DNA of 64,000 nucleotides from contig NZ_CP121682.1 in the NCBI RefSeq assembly GCF_029760955.1, positions 3,720,001-3,784,000 on the forward strand, read 5' to 3'. The DNA is from Streptomyces cathayae. Its GTDB lineage: Bacteria > Actinomycetota > Actinomycetes > Streptomycetales > Streptomycetaceae. Made by a program: the position numbers and the translations under genes. This document shows, piece by piece, positions 63,546 through 64,000 of the stretch. Numbering within the stretch: position 1 is the stretch's first letter; each line of letters opens with the position of its first letter. The notes beneath the pieces are model-generated. The model did not search any database. It was given only the letters and a program-made list of their open reading frames with translations, and was not told where the DNA came from.

Positions 63546-64000
63546 TCAGCGACCGGTCGTCCCGTCGGCCGTCATCCGGTGCCAGATCTCTTCCACCCGT
63601 TGCCGCAGAGTGGGGACCAGTTCCACGTTGTCTCCGCGTTCGGCACTCTGCAGGAGTTCGGTGATGACCACCAGCTCCGCGAAGCGTCCGCCCTCACTGT
63701 CGAGAACGGTGGAAAGTTCCCGGCGGACGCGCTCGGCGGTCTCCGGCATCGTGAGGCTGTAGGCGTGCAGGAGGGCTGCGTCGTAGCCGGCCGGGGCGGT
63801 GCCCCAGCCTTCCCAGTCCAGGATGCCGAGTTCGGGACCGGCGAGGTTGGCCCAGTGCAGGTCACCGTGTGCGGTGGACCATGCGGGAGGCGTCGTGGGG
63901 ACGGGCCCGCCGAGGAAGGCGAGGTACTTCGGCATGGCGCGGTCCAGGTATGCCTGGCGTACGGCCGTACGGTCGGTGCGGACCATCGGGAGACAGGCCA
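63546..64000 (-). CDS. Aminoglycoside-phosphotransferase-family protein, C-terminal part (runs off the right edge)
   Basis: The last 150 or so codons: catalytic loop STAHGDLHWANLAGP and metal site LGILDWEGWGTAPAGYD, the pattern of the APH/choline kinase superfamily. The frame is open to the window edge, so the N-lobe lies outside. A methionine at 63986 is only an internal candidate. Unlike the gene at 7225, the HGDLHxAN motif is followed by DWE instead of DP. The substrate is unknown. Confidence 0.85.
   Translation of the reverse strand, partial: ACLPMVRTDRTAVRQAYLDRAMPKYLAFLGGPVPTTPPAWSTAHGDLHWANLAGPELGILDWEGWGTAPAGYDAALLHAYSLTMPETAERVRRELSTVLDSEGGRFAELVVITELLQSAERGDNVELVPTLRQRVEEIWHRMTADGTTGR

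Overview
The window is very G+C-rich, its genes use G or C at almost every third codon position, and GTG starts and 4-nt ATGA/GTGA overlaps are frequent. Gene content (purA, fba, pyrE, clpB, dnaK-grpE-dnaJ-hspR, dcd, SMP-30/zwf, DUF397 with an XRE partner, many two-component and LuxR regulators) indicates the core chromosome of a Streptomyces or very close relative. No species is claimed. No rRNA, CRISPR array or transposase was seen.

Layout. 1-8.8 kb: 5' part of purA, a kinase-like gene lacking its catalytic motif, a Uma2-type gene, a MarR-type regulator divergent from a two-gene ABC exporter whose ATPase ends in a (QAG)10 repeat, a cytochrome P450, an aminoglycoside-kinase-like gene and a MOSC gene. 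8.8-16.9 kb: DUF397/XRE pair, anti-sigma-type ATPase, and two paralogous DesK-like kinase/LuxR-type response-regulator pairs, the second in an overlapping operon with a secreted hydrolase and a membrane acyltransferase. 17-20.3 kb: a kynurenine-pathway operon (tryptophan 2,3-dioxygenase, kynureninase, probable formamidase). 20.4-28.9 kb: a SpoIIE-type phosphatase, an operon for the entry to the pentose-phosphate pathway (SMP-30 lactonase, glucose-6-phosphate dehydrogenase, sugar permease), an aromatic acid exporter and a drug-type MFS pump. 29-40.3 kb: fba, pyrE, aldose epimerase, a membrane-anchored SRPBCC protein, a membrane spermidine-synthase-like protein, DUF2617, an aminotransferase, a secreted I36-type protein, a 1.1-kb stretch with only decayed coding signal, and a serine hydrolase with a TTA codon. 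40.5-43.7 kb: clpB and a PPOX oxidoreductase divergent around a perfect HAIR site. 43.8-52.0 kb: the accessory region. 52-58 kb: an orphan sugar-binding lipoprotein and the dnaK-grpE-dnaJ-hspR operon with HAIR sites. 58.3-64 kb: an EtfD-like iron-sulfur membrane protein, a Yip1-type membrane protein, a phosphoribosyltransferase remnant, dcd, a 52-aa zinc-ribbon-like protein, tRNA-Gly(CCC) and a partial phosphotransferase.

The most interesting part is 43.85-52.02 kb. Four LuxR-type regulators (three of them paralogues with a long sensor-like N-terminal region) lie next to (a) a 59-aa secreted peptide coupled to a Rieske-like protein that has lost its cluster ligands and (b) a secreted 141-aa precursor with signal peptide, acidic pro-region and a cationic, Trp-containing helical C-terminal domain of about 68 residues. 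A perfect 15-bp hairpin follows the precursor, then an overlapping set: small three-helix membrane protein, ABC ATPase, ABC permease and DUF418 membrane protein. This has the architecture of a bacteriocin production/immunity locus that I cannot assign to a named class. The heat-shock genes are tied together by HspR: clpB (with the divergent PPOX gene) and the dnaK operon both carry its HAIR operator.
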